Both the position numbers and the translations under genes were made by a program. The notes under the pieces were generated by a model. That model saw nothing but the letters and a program-made list of their open reading frames with translations, made no database searches and was not told the DNA's origin. 64,000 nt of DNA from Paraburkholderia aspalathi (GTDB lineage Bacteria; Pseudomonadota; Gammaproteobacteria; Burkholderiales; Burkholderiaceae), in the NCBI RefSeq assembly GCF_900116445.1, contig NZ_FPBH01000010.1, forward strand, positions 1 to 64,000, given 5' to 3'. Below, piece after piece: positions 8,834-17,651 of this stretch. How positions within the stretch are numbered: the first letter of the stretch is position 1; every line of letters begins with the position of its first letter.

Positions 8834-9765
8834 GTGCGGGGGCGGATTTGCCTGCACATAGCGCGGCGCTGCTGCTCGACACGAAATGCACGCTCGGCGA
8901 AGGCGCGACGTGGTGCGCGAGAACCGGCCGCTTCTACTGGAACGACATCGAAGGCGCGCGGCTGTGGCGCTATGACCCGCTTGACGGCGGCAGCACGTTC
9001 TGGCGCATGCCCGAGCGTCTCGGGAGTTTTGCGTTGTGCGCCGATCCGCGCTACCTGTTGCTCGGATTGGCGACGCATCTCGCGTTCTTCGATCTGACAA
9101 CCGGCGAGACGCGGCGTATCGTCGACGTCGAACCGGGCTTGAACACGCGCGTGAACGACGGCCGCTGCGATCGTCAGGGTCGTTTCGTATTCGGCACGAA
9201 AGACGAGGGTTCGCCGTTGCAGGCAATCGGCGGGTTTTATCGTCTGAATCACGATTTGTCGCTGGAGCGTTTGCCGTTGCCCGCACCGGCGATCTCGAAC
9301 AGCATCGCGTTCAGTCCCGACGGCGCGACGATGTACTACGGCGATTCGCCGACACGTGAAATTCGCGTTTGCGACTACCGCGCGGACGGCAGCGTTGCCA
9401 ACGACCGCGTCTTTACGACATTGACGGACGCGACCGGCGAGCCCGACGGCTCGACCGTCGACAGTGATGGTGGCGTGTGGAACGCACAGTGGGGCGGCAG
9501 GCGAGTGGTGCGGTATGGCCCCGATGGCGTGGAAACCGAGCGTGTCGACGTACCGACCGCGCAGCCGAGTTGCGTCGCGTTTGGCGGCCCCTCAAGAGGA
9601 CTTCCTTCAGGGCCTGTACAACTGGACACCCTGTACATCACGAGTGCGCGTATCGATCTCGATGCCGCCGCGCTAGCGGGCGATTCTCATGCGGGCGGCG
9701 TGTTCATCGCAACACCCGGACGACAAGGTTTGCCGGAACCGGTGTTCCAGGGCGCGCCTACATAG
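8830..9765 (+). CDS. SMP-30/gluconolactonase-family sugar lactonase
   Basis: 311-residue six-bladed propeller lactonase that would hydrolyse the aldonolactone made by the upstream dehydrogenase. Metal-site residues typical of SMP-30/regucalcin are visible: Glu in TLGEGATW near the N-terminus, Asn in NTRVNDGRCD, Asn in ISNSIAFSPDG and Asp in GEPDGSTVD. The GTG start at 8830 overlaps the preceding stop (GTGA). Before TLYITSARIDL there is an insertion relative to typical members, which does not break the frame. Confidence 0.9.
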   Translation: MSAGADLPAHSAALLLDTKCTLGEGATWCARTGRFYWNDIEGARLWRYDPLDGGSTFWRMPERLGSFALCADPRYLLLGLATHLAFFDLTTGETRRIVDVEPGLNTRVNDGRCDRQGRFVFGTKDEGSPLQAIGGFYRLNHDLSLERLPLPAPAISNSIAFSPDGATMYYGDSPTREIRVCDYRADGSVANDRVFTTLTDATGEPDGSTVDSDGGVWNAQWGGRRVVRYGPDGVETERVDVPTAQPSCVAFGGPSRGLPSGPVQLDTLYITSARIDLDAAALAGDSHAGGVFIATPGRQGLPEPVFQGAPT

Positions 9766-9981
9766 CGCAGAATGACGCAGCCTCAGTTGCAAGGCAGAGT
9801 GCAGTCGAGCAGTGATTTTGGAACTGAACCAGTTGTTGATGTCGCAAACCAAGTGCCAGCAAATCGGCAGTAGATCGGCAGCATGCAGTTCGGACCCTGA
9901 GGCGACCTGTGCAAAAAAAATCGCCCAACAGCATCCGTCAGCAATGACGGCAACGTCCTACGCCTCTCGATGGAGCCAGAT

Positions 9982-11034
9982 ATGACTGTTGCGAATCCTG
10001 TTTCCGCCTCTTCTCAGAGCCGGCGCGCGCGACTCAACGCGGCGGCCAATCCGGTGCTTCCGGGTCCCAGTACTTCTGCGGTTGCGGTCGGTGAGACGAG
10101 CGGCGGCGAGCTCGCGTGCATTACGCTCGCCAATGCGCATTTGCGCCTCGATGTCGCGCCGACGCTCGGCGGCGGCGTCACGCGTTTCGACTGGCGTAAC
10201 GACGGCGCGCTCACGCCGATTTTCCGGCGCTGCCGTCACGTCGCTTCGGATACCCAGCCGAATCAGCTGGCCTGCTATCCGTTGCTGCCGTATTCAAATC
10301 GCATCGGCGGCGGTCATTTCAATGTGGCGGGGCGGCGTGTCGAGGTGCCGCAAAATCGCGCCGACGAAGCCTTGCCAATTCATGGCGACGGTTGGCTCTC
10401 CGCCTGGCAGGTTGCGGAGTCGGATCGCGAAAACGTGCGTCTGACGCTCGATCGCCACGACGGCAAACCGTACGCATTCCGCGCGACGCAAACCTATACG
10501 CTGGACGGCCCCACGCTCGTCATCACGTTGGACATCGAGAATGCCGGCCGCGAGGCGTTGCCTTTCGGGCTGGGCGTGCATCCATTTTTTGTGCGCGACG
10601 CTGACACCGAACTATCGGCGGCGGCAGGCGGCCTGTGGCTTTCCGGCGACGACTGGCTGCCGGTGCGTCATGTGCCGGCGCCGCCCGCGTGGCAATTCGG
10701 CGTGGCGTATCCGCTGCCGGAAACCATCGTCAATCACGCGTTCACGGGCTGGAGCGGACAGGCGGCCGTGGTGTGGCCGAAGCGGCGGCTGTCGCTGAAT
10801 ATCGCCGCCGACACCGACTACTACGTGCTTTACACGCCGCCGCGCGAAGACTTCTTCTGCTTCGAACCGGTCGACCATCCGATCAACGCGATGAATCTGG
10901 CGGGCGGCGCGTGCGAAAACGGGATGACGATGCTCGCGCGCGGCGAACGGCTCACGCGTACGTTCCGCTTTACCGTCGAACGCACGGGTTTGCGCTCGAT
11001 GCCGGGTGCACGCGGTTCGCGCCGGCGACAGTAG
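9982..11034 (+). CDS. aldose 1-epimerase family protein
   Basis: Protein of about 350 residues with the GalM-type beta-sandwich signature: PLLPYSNRIGGGHF, PIHGDGWL, LPFGLGVHPFF and the substrate Glu/Asp region EDFFCFEPVDHP. It would interconvert alpha and beta aldopyranoses so the dehydrogenase receives its preferred anomer. The ATG at 9982 has GGAG 6 bases upstream and is preferred to the ATG at 9970. It follows the lactonase after some 216 bases without a gene. The tail ends in an Arg-rich stretch (RGSRRRQ). Confidence 0.88.
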   Translation: MTVANPVSASSQSRRARLNAAANPVLPGPSTSAVAVGETSGGELACITLANAHLRLDVAPTLGGGVTRFDWRNDGALTPIFRRCRHVASDTQPNQLACYPLLPYSNRIGGGHFNVAGRRVEVPQNRADEALPIHGDGWLSAWQVAESDRENVRLTLDRHDGKPYAFRATQTYTLDGPTLVITLDIENAGREALPFGLGVHPFFVRDADTELSAAAGGLWLSGDDWLPVRHVPAPPAWQFGVAYPLPETIVNHAFTGWSGQAAVVWPKRRLSLNIAADTDYYVLYTPPREDFFCFEPVDHPINAMNLAGGACENGMTMLARGERLTRTFRFTVERTGLRSMPGARGSRRRQ

Positions 11035-11173
11035 GGCGCGAGCAGGGCGCAGCGGTACGGCGTACCCGTCGTCACGCCCCAGCCGGAACCGGCATGACGC
11101 GTGGCCGCGGCTTGTCGCGCAGGACAGGTAAAATACGCGCCACTTCCGTTATCGGCTCGCCGCGAGACTCACC

Positions 11174-11989
11174 ATGTCCAATTTCATCCAGACACTCAAC
11201 GACGCCTGGCAGCGCACGAACTCGCTGCTGTGCGTCGGCCTCGATCCCGAGCCCAGCAAATTCCCGGGCGCGCTCGCGGGCCGTCCCGAAGCGATTTTCG
11301 ACTTCTGCCGCACTATCGTCGATGCGACCGCGCCCTATGCGTCGTCGTTCAAACCGCAGATCGCCTACTTCGCCGCTCATCGTGCGGAAGACCAACTCGA
11401 GCAGCTGATTGCGCACATTCACGCGAACCACCCGGGCCTGCCGGTGATTCTGGACGCGAAGCGCGGCGATATCGGCAGCACCGCCGAGCAGTACGCGCGC
11501 GAGGCCTTCGAGCGCTATCAGGCGGATGCGGTGACGGTGAATCCGTATATGGGTTTCGATTCGATCCAGCCGTATCTGGAGCACGAGGGCAAGGGCGTGA
11601 TCGTGTTGTGCCGGACCTCGAACGCGGGCGGCTCGGACCTGCAGTTTCTGGAGACGGGCGGGCGTCCGCTGTATCAGGTCGTCGCGCAACTGGCGGCTGA
11701 CAAGTGGAATGCAAGCGGCCAGCTGGCTCTCGTGGTCGGTGCGACTTTCCCGAAGGAAATCGAAGTGGTGCGTGGGATCGTCGGCGATATGCCGCTACTG
11801 ATTCCGGGCATCGGCGCGCAAGGCGGCGATGTTCAGGCGACGGTCAACGCCGGCCGGACGGCGAACGGCACGGGCATGTTGATCAACTCGTCGCGGGCGA
11901 TTATCTACGCCGGTAAGGATGACGATTTCGCCGAAGCCGCGGCTAAGGCCGCGATGGAAACGCGTGACCGGATCAATGCGTTCCGGTAA
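11174..11989 (+). CDS. pyrF: orotidine 5'-phosphate decarboxylase (type 2)
   Basis: 271-residue enzyme for the last step of UMP synthesis. The length and motifs are those of the type 2 subfamily: LCVGLDPEPSKFP near the N-terminus, the catalytic VILDAKRGDIGSTAEQYA (Asp-Lys pair), TVNPYMGFDSIQPYL, and IPGIGAQGGD with NSSRAIIYA at the phosphate site. It is a single gene, convergent with the cupin gene that ends 16 bases further on. A TAAAAT at 11129-11134 could be its -10 element. Confidence 0.95.
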   Translation: MSNFIQTLNDAWQRTNSLLCVGLDPEPSKFPGALAGRPEAIFDFCRTIVDATAPYASSFKPQIAYFAAHRAEDQLEQLIAHIHANHPGLPVILDAKRGDIGSTAEQYAREAFERYQADAVTVNPYMGFDSIQPYLEHEGKGVIVLCRTSNAGGSDLQFLETGGRPLYQVVAQLAADKWNASGQLALVVGATFPKEIEVVRGIVGDMPLLIPGIGAQGGDVQATVNAGRTANGTGMLINSSRAIIYAGKDDDFAEAAAKAAMETRDRINAFR

Positions 11990-12005
11990 TTGAGGGTGAG
12001 GCCGG

Positions 12006-12527
12006 TCAGGTAACCGGCCCCAGCCGCTCGATAAACACCGCATGCTGCGGATGCCGCGCTTTTAGCGCTTCGACATCCGCCAGTTCGAACTCGCTGAACT
12101 CAAACCCCGGCGCGACCGTGCAACCCACCAGCGCGAACGTCGCCGGGTCCGCGCATTCCGCGGCAAACCACAAACCCGCGGGCACCACTGCCTGAAACAC
12201 GGCATCCGGATGCGTCAGCGCATTGCCCAACGTGTGCGTAATCAACCTGCCCGCTTCGTCGAGCACGTGGACATTCAAAGGCTCGCCGGCATAAAAATGC
12301 CAGACCTCGTCGGACTTGATCCGATGCCACGCCGAATGCGCGCCGTCGCAAAGCAGGTAGTAAATCGCGGTGGACGCCGAGCGCGTCTGCGTTGAACCGT
12401 CATCGCGGCGCACGGACTCCACGGACCGATACGTTTCGCTGAAAAATCCGCCTTCCGGATGCGGCTTCAGATCGAAGCGACGGATCAACTTGTCTTTGGC
12501 TGCGTGCGAAGTCGACGTATTGGGCAT
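12006..12527 (-). CDS. cupin domain-containing protein (DUF985 type)
   Basis: 173-residue small beta-barrel protein. Blocks LKPHPEGGFFSETYRS, TAIYYLLCDGAHSAWHRIKSDEVWHFYAGEPL, VVPAGLWFAAE and GCTVAPGFEFSEFEL are characteristic of the DUF985/YML079-like cupins. Biochemical role is unknown. It lies in a minus-strand run with pncC, pgpA and thiL, 31 bases downstream of pncC. Confidence 0.88.
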   Translation of the reverse strand: MPNTSTSHAAKDKLIRRFDLKPHPEGGFFSETYRSVESVRRDDGSTQTRSASTAIYYLLCDGAHSAWHRIKSDEVWHFYAGEPLNVHVLDEAGRLITHTLGNALTHPDAVFQAVVPAGLWFAAECADPATFALVGCTVAPGFEFSEFELADVEALKARHPQHAVFIERLGPVT

Positions 12528-12558
12528 CGTGGCGGGGCCTCAGATTTTGAACCAGACG

Positions 12559-13059
12559 TTAATGTTCGCGCTCGTCGAGCAGGGCCAACACACCGCGCAG
12601 CGCGTGCGCGGCGGCCTGCACGCGGATCTTCTCGCGATCGCCCTTGAAGACTTTGGTTTCGACGGACGTATGCAGCCGATTGCTCCAGCCGAACGACACC
12701 ATGCCGACCGGCTTGGTTTCCGTTCCACCGCCCGGGCCGGCGACGCCGGTAATCGACACCGACACCTGCGCGCGACTGTTGCGCAGCGCGCCCTCCGCCA
12801 TCGCGCGCGCCACCTGTTCGCTGACCGCGCCGTGCTTTTCGATCAGGTCGGCCGGCACGCCGATCATCTCGGACTTCGCCTGATTCGAATACGTGACGAA
12901 GCCGCGCTCGAACCAGCCGCTGCTGCCGGAAATATCGGTGATCGCAGTCGCCACCATGCCGCCTGTGCAGGATTCGGCGGTGACGAGCATCAGGCGCTCG
13001 TCGCGCAGGCGGTTGCTCACGCGAATCGCAAGCTGGTGAACCACGGAATCGGTAGGCAT
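12559..13059 (-). CDS. pncC: nicotinamide-nucleotide amidohydrolase (CinA C-terminal family)
   Basis: 166-residue enzyme that deamidates NMN to NaMN in pyridine-nucleotide recycling. The family motifs TAESCTGGMVA (near residues 27-37, containing the catalytic Ser), GFVTYSNQAKSEMIGV, GAVSEQVARAMAEGA and ITGVAGPGGGTETKPVGMV are all present. It is the stand-alone C-terminal domain without the N-terminal MoaB-like part of full CinA. It lies 68 bases downstream of pgpA. Confidence 0.92.
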   Translation of the reverse strand: MPTDSVVHQLAIRVSNRLRDERLMLVTAESCTGGMVATAITDISGSSGWFERGFVTYSNQAKSEMIGVPADLIEKHGAVSEQVARAMAEGALRNSRAQVSVSITGVAGPGGGTETKPVGMVSFGWSNRLHTSVETKVFKGDREKIRVQAAAHALRGVLALLDEREH

Positions 13060-13127
13060 GGCGTCAATCCGGAAAACGGGGAACTGCTGCGGGAGGCTGT
13101 CGGCAGCCGGTGACCGGCGGGCAACGG

Positions 13128-13700
13128 TTAAACCGACATGCGCCAGAGCGCAATCACGAGCAACGTGAAGAACGCGGCGACCAGGTCGTCGAACATGATG
13201 CCAAAACCACCTTTCAGTCGGCGATCGAAATAACCAATGGGCGGCGGTTTCACCATGTCAAAGAAGCGGAACACGATGAACGCCCAGAGTTGCCCGGTTA
13301 GCGTGACCGGCGTGACCATTAGCAGCACCAGCCAGAACGCGATGATTTCGTCCCAGACGACCGGCGACGGATCGTCGGTGCCCAGCTTCTTAGCGGTAAA
13401 GCCGCAGATCGCAATGCCGCCGAAAAAGCCGGCGACGATCAGAACGCCCCATTCGACCACGGTCAGATAACGGCTCAGGACGGCGAACGAGGCCCATGCG
13501 AACAGGGTGCCGACGGTGCCCGGCGCAACCGGCGACAAGCCGCTGCCAAAGCCCAGCGACAGAATGTGCAGCGGATGCGACAGCATGAAACGCGCGGTGG
13601 CGCGGCGCGGCTGAGGACGCGGCGCGCGCGGGCCGGACGCGTTGGGCTGCGGATGGCCGATCAGATCGTCGGCGGGGCCCAGCGGGGGGTCAGTCTGCAT
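13128..13700 (-). CDS. pgpA: phosphatidylglycerophosphatase A
   Basis: 190-residue inner-membrane phosphatase that converts phosphatidylglycerol phosphate to phosphatidylglycerol. After a hydrophilic, Pro/Arg-rich stretch of about 40 residues comes the conserved block GFGSGLSPVAPGTVGTLFAW, then SPVVWDEIIAFWLVL, then FRFFDMVKPPPIGYFD and GGFGIMFDDLVA, with about four hydrophobic segments. The start overlaps the end of thiL by 11 bases, so translation is probably coupled. The thiL-pgpA pairing is common in proteobacteria. Confidence 0.95.
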   Translation of the reverse strand: MQTDPPLGPADDLIGHPQPNASGPRAPRPQPRRATARFMLSHPLHILSLGFGSGLSPVAPGTVGTLFAWASFAVLSRYLTVVEWGVLIVAGFFGGIAICGFTAKKLGTDDPSPVVWDEIIAFWLVLLMVTPVTLTGQLWAFIVFRFFDMVKPPPIGYFDRRLKGGFGIMFDDLVAAFFTLLVIALWRMSV

Positions 13701-14688
13701 GGAAATGGTCGAAGCCTTGCAACGTCAGAGTGAGCGGCGCGCCGGCGGCATCGCGCCAGCCGATCGCCGGGCGGTCGGCCGCCGTTTGAAGAGCGCTTAT
13801 TGTACCGATGCGGGTGACCGGTACGGCGACCTCGCGGCCGGCTGCTTCGACCTTGGCGCGCGCTGCGGCCGGGGCGGTGAAGCACAGTTCGTAATCGTCG
13901 CCGCCGGCTAGCGTGCAACGTTGCTGGATCTCGGGCGAGAGGCGGCGTAGCGCGGTCGAACGCGGCACGGCGTCGACGTCGACCGTGGCCTGCACGTTCG
14001 AGCGTTCAAGAATGTGCTGTAGGTCGCCGGCGAGCCCGTCCGATAGATCGAGCGCTGCATGCGCGATCCCCCGCAACGCGAGACCGAGGAAGATGCGCGG
14101 CTCGGGACGTTCGAGGGCGCGACGAAACGTCGCAGTGTCGCTGGCATCGGCAGACCACTCGCCGCGCTGCACGCCCAGCCCGGCACGGGCGTCGCCGAGC
14201 GTGCCGGAGATCCAGATATCGTCGCCCGGTTGCGCGGCGTCGCGGCGCAGTGCAACTTGCGACGGCACGCTGCCGAACACGGTGATGCACAGATTCAACG
14301 GGCCGCCGGTGGTGTCGCCGCCGATCAGATCGCAGCCGTAGCGCCCAGCCAGCGCGAAGAGGCCATCGCTGAAGGCGGCGAGCCACGCCTCGTCGGCTTT
14401 GGGCAAGGAGAACGCCAAGGTGAACGCCTGCGGCTTTGCGCCCATGGCGGCGAGATCCGACAGGTTCACCGCGAGCGCCTTGTGACCGAGCGCCTCGGGA
14501 TCAACGTCAGGAAAGAAATGGCGGCCTTCCACCAGCATGTCCGTCGATATCGCCAGCATTTCGCCGGGGCGCGGCGCGAGCAGGGCGCAGTCGTCACCGA
14601 TGCCGAGTTCGCCTTCAGCAGTACGGGACGACGCAGCGGCTGCGCGGCGGGCGAAGAAGCGATCGATCAGCGAAAACTCAGAGAGCAT
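13690..14688 (-). CDS. thiL: thiamine-monophosphate kinase
   Basis: 332-residue kinase that makes thiamine pyrophosphate from thiamine phosphate. The N-terminal GIGDDCALLAP motif and AVNLSDLAAMGAKP, GGDTTGGPLNLCITVFG, LDLSDGLAGDLQHIL and AGGDDYELCFT blocks define ThiL. It heads the minus-strand set thiL-pgpA-pncC-cupin and is divergent from maeB across about 250 bases. No TPP riboswitch was recognised upstream. Confidence 0.95.
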   Translation of the reverse strand: MLSEFSLIDRFFARRAAAASSRTAEGELGIGDDCALLAPRPGEMLAISTDMLVEGRHFFPDVDPEALGHKALAVNLSDLAAMGAKPQAFTLAFSLPKADEAWLAAFSDGLFALAGRYGCDLIGGDTTGGPLNLCITVFGSVPSQVALRRDAAQPGDDIWISGTLGDARAGLGVQRGEWSADASDTATFRRALERPEPRIFLGLALRGIAHAALDLSDGLAGDLQHILERSNVQATVDVDAVPRSTALRRLSPEIQQRCTLAGGDDYELCFTAPAAARAKVEAAGREVAVPVTRIGTISALQTAADRPAIGWRDAAGAPLTLTLQGFDHFHAD

Positions 14689-14939
14689 GGGGTAGTGGGT
14701 AAGCGGATAAGTGCAACGAAAAGTCGCTAACGGCGCGCATTGTACGGAGACGTCCGCGGGTAAACACTCTATTCGCGCTCAACTCCGATTCAACGAGTGG
14801 TTGGCCCAACGTGTGCCATGTCTGCCTTTCGCTATATTTCAGTCGCGGCAGTTGTACCCGTATTGAAGGAATCGAGCCGGCAATTGGGGCTACAATGCCG
14901 TCGAACATCTATTCTAATCCGCCCTTCGAAGCCCGCCTT

Positions 14940-17234
14940 ATGTCGACTCCCGTCAATAGCAAACTCCGCGAAGCCGCTCTCGATTATCACGAGTTCCCGA
15001 CCCCCGGGAAGATCGCGATCGCCCCCACCAAGCAGATGATCAACCAGCGCGACCTCGCGTTGGCATACTCGCCGGGCGTCGCGTTCGCGTGTGAGGAAAT
15101 CGTCGAAAACCCGCTGAACGCCGCCCGTTTCACCGCGCGCAGCAACCTGGTCGGCGTCGTCACGAACGGCACCGCGGTGCTGGGTCTTGGCAACATCGGG
15201 CCGCTCGCCTCGAAGCCGGTCATGGAAGGCAAGGCCGTCCTGTTCAAGAAGTTCGCCGGCATCGACGTGTTCGATATCGAGCTGAACGAGTCCGATCCGC
15301 ACAAGCTGGTCGAGGTGATCGCCGCGCTGGAGCCGACCTTCGGTGGTATCAACCTCGAAGACATCAAGGCGCCGGACTGCTTCATCGTCGAGCGCGAATG
15401 CCGCAAGCGCATGAAGATTCCGGTCTTCCACGATGACCAGCACGGTACGGCCATCGTCGTCGCGGCGGCCATCACCAACGGCTTGAAGGTGGTCGGCAAG
15501 GACATCAAGAAGGTCAAACTGGTGGCGTCCGGCGCGGGCGCGGCGGCGCTGGCCTGTCTGGATCTGCTGGTCGACATCGGCCTGCCGCTCGAAAACATTA
15601 CCGTCACCGACCTGGCCGGCGTGGTCTACAAGGGCCGCGTCGAACTGATGGACCCGGACAAGGAACGCTTCGCACGCGAAACCGACGCTCGCACGCTCGC
15701 TGAGGCGATCGGCGGCGCGGATATTTTCCTTGGCCTCTCGGCCGGCGGCGTACTGAAGCAGGACATGGTCAAGCAGATGGCCGACAAGCCGCTGATTCTG
15801 GCGCTGGCCAACCCGACCCCGGAAATCCTGCCGGAACTGGCGCTCGAAGTGCGTCCGGACGCGGTGCTCTGCACGGGCCGCACGGACTACCCGAACCAGG
15901 TGAACAACGTGCTGGTGTTCCCGTTCCTGTTCCGCGGCGCACTGGATGCGGGCGCCACGACGGTGACGCGTGAAATGGAGATCGCCGCGGTCAATGCGAT
16001 CGCCGAACTGGCTCGCCAGGAGCAGAGCGATATCGTCGCGACGGCGTACGGCATCCAGGATCTTTCGTTTGGTCCGGAATACCTGATTCCGAAGCCGTTC
16101 GACCCGCGCCTGATCGTCAAGGTCGCGCCGGCGGTGGCGAAGGCCGCGATGGATTCGGGCGTCGCCGAGCGTCCGATCGAAGACATGGACGCGTACGAAC
16201 AGCATCTGCAGCAGTTCGTGTATCACAGCGGCACGACCATGAAGCCGATTTTCCAACTGGCGCGTGGCGTCGAGCCGGAGAAGAAGCGCATTGTGTTCGC
16301 GGAAGGCGAAGAAGAGCGCGTTCTGCGCGCGATGCAGATCATCGTCGACGAAAAGCTCGCGAAGCCGATCCTGATCGGCCGTCCGGCGGTGATCGAACAG
16401 CGCATCGCGCGTTACGGTCTGCGTCTGATCGCGGGTCAGGACTACTCGGTCGTGAACACCGACCACGACGAGCGTTACCGCGATTTCTGGCAGGAATATC
16501 ACAAGATGATGTCCCGCAAGGGCATCACCGAGCAGATGGCGAAGCTCGAAATGCGCCGCCGCACCACGCTGATCGGCGCGATGATGGTGGAGAAGGGCGA
16601 GGCGGACGGCATGATCTGCGGCACGGTGTCCACCACGCATCGTCACCTGCACTTCATCGATCAGGTCATTGGCAAGAAGCAAGGCGCGAAGGTCTATGCG
16701 GCGATGAATGCGCTGGTGTTGCCGAACCGCCAGATTTTCCTCGTCGACACGCACGTGAACGTCGATCCGACGCCGGAACAACTGGCAGAGATCACGATCA
16801 TGGCAGCCGAGGAAGTGCGCCGCTTCGGTATCGAACCGAAGATCGCGCTGGTGTCGCATTCGAACTTCGGTTCGAGCAATGCGCCGACCGCGCAGAAAAT
16901 GCGCGACACGCTGGCGATCCTGCGCGAGCGCGCACCCGACCTGCAAGTGGACGGCGAAATGCACGGCGACCTCGCACTCGACGCGAATCTGCGCCGCGAA
17001 GTGCTGCCCGACTCGACGCTCGAAGGCGATGCGAACCTGCTGGTGCTGCCGAACATCGACGCGGCCAACATCTCGTACAACCTGCTGAAGACCGCCGCGG
17101 GCAACAACATCGCGATTGGTCCGATGCTGCTCGGCGCCGCCAAGCCGGTGCACGTGCTGACGGCTTCGGCCACGGTTCGCCGCATCGTCAACATGACGGC
17201 GCTGCTGGTTGCCGACGTGATCGCAGCCCGCTGA
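14940..17234 (+). CDS. maeB: NADP-dependent malic enzyme (MaeB type, with phosphotransacetylase-like domain)
   Basis: 764-residue enzyme that converts malate to pyruvate with NADPH formation. Residues about 1-430 are the malic-enzyme domains (YSPGVAFACEEI, FHDDQHGTAIVVAAA, GAGAAALACLDLL, LALANPTPEILPE, TGRTDYPNQVNNVLVFPFL). About 435-764 resemble phosphate acetyltransferase (RIVFAEGEEERVLRA, LVSHSNFGSSNAPTAQKMR, GEMHGDLALD), which in MaeB is regulatory. The ATG at 14940 gives the usual family start MSTPVNSK; in-frame starts at 14895 and 14811 would add non-conserved residues. Confidence 0.95.
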   Translation: MSTPVNSKLREAALDYHEFPTPGKIAIAPTKQMINQRDLALAYSPGVAFACEEIVENPLNAARFTARSNLVGVVTNGTAVLGLGNIGPLASKPVMEGKAVLFKKFAGIDVFDIELNESDPHKLVEVIAALEPTFGGINLEDIKAPDCFIVERECRKRMKIPVFHDDQHGTAIVVAAAITNGLKVVGKDIKKVKLVASGAGAAALACLDLLVDIGLPLENITVTDLAGVVYKGRVELMDPDKERFARETDARTLAEAIGGADIFLGLSAGGVLKQDMVKQMADKPLILALANPTPEILPELALEVRPDAVLCTGRTDYPNQVNNVLVFPFLFRGALDAGATTVTREMEIAAVNAIAELARQEQSDIVATAYGIQDLSFGPEYLIPKPFDPRLIVKVAPAVAKAAMDSGVAERPIEDMDAYEQHLQQFVYHSGTTMKPIFQLARGVEPEKKRIVFAEGEEERVLRAMQIIVDEKLAKPILIGRPAVIEQRIARYGLRLIAGQDYSVVNTDHDERYRDFWQEYHKMMSRKGITEQMAKLEMRRRTTLIGAMMVEKGEADGMICGTVSTTHRHLHFIDQVIGKKQGAKVYAAMNALVLPNRQIFLVDTHVNVDPTPEQLAEITIMAAEEVRRFGIEPKIALVSHSNFGSSNAPTAQKMRDTLAILRERAPDLQVDGEMHGDLALDANLRREVLPDSTLEGDANLLVLPNIDAANISYNLLKTAAGNNIAIGPMLLGAAKPVHVLTASATVRRIVNMTALLVADVIAAR

Positions 17235-17283
17235 TCCTTGATCCGGGACTGAAGCGTGGCGCCGCCTGATTTGGGCGCCATGC

Positions 17284-17315
17284 AAAAAAAAGGCGTGCCC
17301 GCAATGGGCACGCCT
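17284..17315 (-). terminator. minus-strand intrinsic terminator
   Basis: AGGCGTGCCC-GCAAT-GGGCACGCCT is a perfect 10-bp stem (17291-17315). A run of As at 17284-17290 becomes the U-tract when read on the minus strand. The plus-strand side has no T-run, so the terminator is directional and does not obviously serve maeB. Confidence 0.75.
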
Positions 17316-17477
17316 GCGGGTGAACAGGGGATAGCCACCCTAAAAAGGCCGAATGAGACCATTCCGCCTTCGAGAGACTGCGGATCCCCAAGGCTTTCAT
17401 TAGAGGGAATGGGCTGCGCAATGGGCGCCCAGTGGGCTTGGGCCTGCCTTCATTTGCTTCGTCGGGTTAATTTTAGC
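17285..17477 (-). ncRNA. candidate small RNA of about 190 nt, downstream and antisense-oriented to maeB
   Basis: Read on the minus strand, a promoter-like pair TTGACG-N17-TAGCTT (17512 to 17484) precedes a stretch with several possible hairpins: GAATG-GTCT-CATTC, GCCTT/AAGGC enclosing TCCGC/GCGGA, and GGGTG/CACCC. It ends in a perfect 10-bp terminator stem followed by seven to eight Us. A second TTGACA lies at 17502-17497. The length is like that of 6S RNA, but I could not recognise 6S sequence features. Any ORF through the region would run across the terminator, so it is unlikely to be coding. Expression is inferred. Confidence 0.45.
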
Positions 17478-17651
17478 CTGCACAAGCTAAATATTCTGTC
17501 AAAAGTCGTCAAAGCCCGTTCCGTGGCTCTTTCCCGCGCGATTGGAAGCTTTTGCCTGTCCGGCGAACGTTGATTCTGTGGGGTTTTAGCGATACCCTTA
17601 CGACTTTCATGGTCGTCAAACTCGTGATCTAACAGCGGGGAACCTTGATTC

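Larger units (their letters stand above)
17235..17651. other. intergenic region between maeB and the RNase gene
   Basis: No supported protein gene lies here. The main content is a minus-strand promoter-like region near 17484-17512, a structured stretch, and a minus-oriented intrinsic terminator at 17284-17315, together suggesting a small RNA (entered separately). No plus-strand terminator for maeB was seen. Confidence 0.6.

Noticed and set aside
14440..14939. TPP riboswitch near thiL
   Set aside because: I looked for the conserved CTGAGA and related elements in the thiL/maeB intergenic region and saw none.
14832..17285. 817-residue minus-strand ORF opposite maeB
   Set aside because: Same shadow effect; His/Arg-rich, no motif, and it runs through the intrinsic terminator at 17284-17315.
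17188..17421. 77-codon minus-strand ORF in the maeB downstream region
   Set aside because: It reads across the terminator hairpin and its U-tract and has no conserved style.
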